Shown piece by piece: positions 5,891 to 6,483 of a DNA stretch of 6,483 nt. The DNA comes from Burkholderiaceae bacterium (GTDB lineage: Bacteria > Pseudomonadota > Gammaproteobacteria > Burkholderiales > Burkholderiaceae_C), in the NCBI GenBank assembly GCA_023260355.1, contig JALQVJ010000218.1:1-6483 (forward strand). The letters run 5' to 3'. A program made the translations under genes and the position numbers. Each line of letters begins with the position of its first letter. The stretch's first letter is position 1. The notes beneath the pieces are model-generated. The model worked only from the letters and a program-made list of their open reading frames with translations. It was not told the DNA's origin and did no database searches.

Positions 5891-6483
5891 CAAACGTCCC
5901 CCTGCTTGGTCTGCTGTTCAGCTTTGACCAAGCGGTCCAACAACCAACGCGCTTGGCTCAAACCTGCGTCAGCGGCGATCGGAATCATTGGCCGATTAGG
6001 CACCTGCGAGATCACCTTTTGTTGGGCCTCGATCATGGTGCGGTCTTCTTCGAACGCGATCACCACGTTGTCAAAGATCTGCTCGGTCATGGCGGCGTTG
6101 TCGAGCGCGAAATTGCGCGCTTGGCAGAACCAGTAGTGGCAGGTGGTCTCGGTCTCGGGCGTCTGAATCGAGGTGTGTCGAAACTGCACCGCCTCTGGCA
6201 CGCGTGTGCCCTCGGGCGCGCCTGTGCCGGCTGGCGCAGAGCCAGCGTCCATGCGCAGCAACGCGGGCGGCGTCCACTCGTAGATTTGCCAGCGGTCGAC
6301 GGGGTTGGAGAACGTCGCCACCTTGGCGTGCAGGGCTGGCATCTCATCGTTGACGTACCAGCGCTTGATTTGCAATGAGCCGTTGCCCTCGACACTGCGC
6401 GTGATTTCAGGCTTCAGATCGGCCGCGCTTTGGGTCCCCAGGGTGGTTGGGTGCACCCACGCGAGGTGGGTGAAGTCCAGCAG
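5890..6483 (-). CDS. Rieske non-heme iron oxygenase, alpha subunit, C-terminal part (VanA-like)
   Basis: This is the terminal oxygenase that activates O2 at a mononuclear iron; VanA-like members often remove O-methyl groups from aromatic acids or hydroxylate rings. Only the last 197 residues are in the window. The N-terminal Rieske [2Fe-2S] domain and the start lie beyond 6483. The fragment opens with LLDFTHLAWVHPTTLG, the D-x2-H-x4-H iron-ligand motif (fragment residues 3, 6 and 11), very close to the LLDLxHLxYVHxxTxG of vanillate/dicamba-type demethylases. The region ARNFALDNAAM (fragment residues 122-132) holds Asp128, a candidate for the third iron ligand. The C-terminal helix IEAQQKVI, followed by AADAGLSQARWLLDRLV, is also typical: the family ends with a D-x-GxxxARxxLxxLI-like segment. 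Its TGA overlaps the reductase ATG. The GTG at 6456 is an internal valine codon, not a start. The exact substrate cannot be told from this part. Confidence 0.9.
   Translation of the reverse strand: MLDFTHLAWVHPTTLGTQSAADLKPEITRSVEGNGSLQIKRWYVNDEMPALHAKVATFSNPVDRWQIYEWTPPALLRMDAGSAPAGTGAPEGTRVPEAVQFRHTSIQTPETETTCHYWFCQARNFALDNAAMTEQIFDNVVIAFEEDRTMIEAQQKVISQVPNRPMIPIAADAGLSQARWLLDRLVKAEQQTKQGDV

Noticed and set aside
6454..6456. GTG as the oxygenase start
   Set aside because: The iron-ligand motif D-x2-H-x4-H begins upstream of it and continues through it, so the gene extends past the right edge.
1..6483. CRISPR arrays, tRNA or rRNA genes, phage or defence genes
   Set aside because: No regularly spaced repeats, no tRNA-like or rRNA-like stretches and no such protein motifs were seen; almost all the sequence is accounted for by the listed genes.

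Overview
The window is a chimera of two unrelated pieces. Positions ~193-6483 are GC-rich bacterial DNA with six genes, all on the minus strand and closely spaced. Gene content (VanA/VanB-like Rieske oxygenase pair, SDR, sulfatase, TAXI-type TRAP transporter) and codon style suggest a betaproteobacterium of the Burkholderiales, perhaps Comamonadaceae. That placement is an inference from general style, not from a marker gene. Positions 1 to ~192 have clearly lower GC and, on the plus strand, encode a fragment of a eukaryotic-type alanine aminotransferase that includes the PLP-lysine motif.

Reading the bacterial block in the direction of transcription (right to left): the C-terminal part of a Rieske-type oxygenase alpha subunit (runs off the right edge); its ferredoxin reductase of the phthalate dioxygenase reductase/VanB type, joined by a TGATG stop/start overlap; an NAD-type short-chain dehydrogenase/reductase 10 nt further on; a 105-nt gap; a leaderless (cytoplasmic) Cys-type sulfatase starting at TTG; a TAXI-family periplasmic solute-binding protein; a 112-nt gap with two strong stem-loops; and a fused TRAP permease whose 3' end is cut off by the junction with the eukaryotic piece.

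Together the genes look like one catabolic unit. The TRAP system would bring in an organic anion, possibly a sulfate ester. The cytoplasmic sulfatase would release sulfate, the two-component Rieske oxygenase would hydroxylate or O-demethylate the carbon skeleton, and the SDR would oxidise an alcohol or diol. The substrate cannot be read from the sequence. No transcription factor and no operon promoter lie inside the window; the promoter must be upstream of the oxygenase, beyond the right edge.

The left junction cuts two genes mid-frame in opposite orientation, with no insertion-sequence end or terminator. I read it as most probably an amplification or assembly chimera between a eukaryote (possibly a ciliate, because an in-frame TAA falls where the protein family continues) and an associated bacterium. 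A real integration is possible but less likely.
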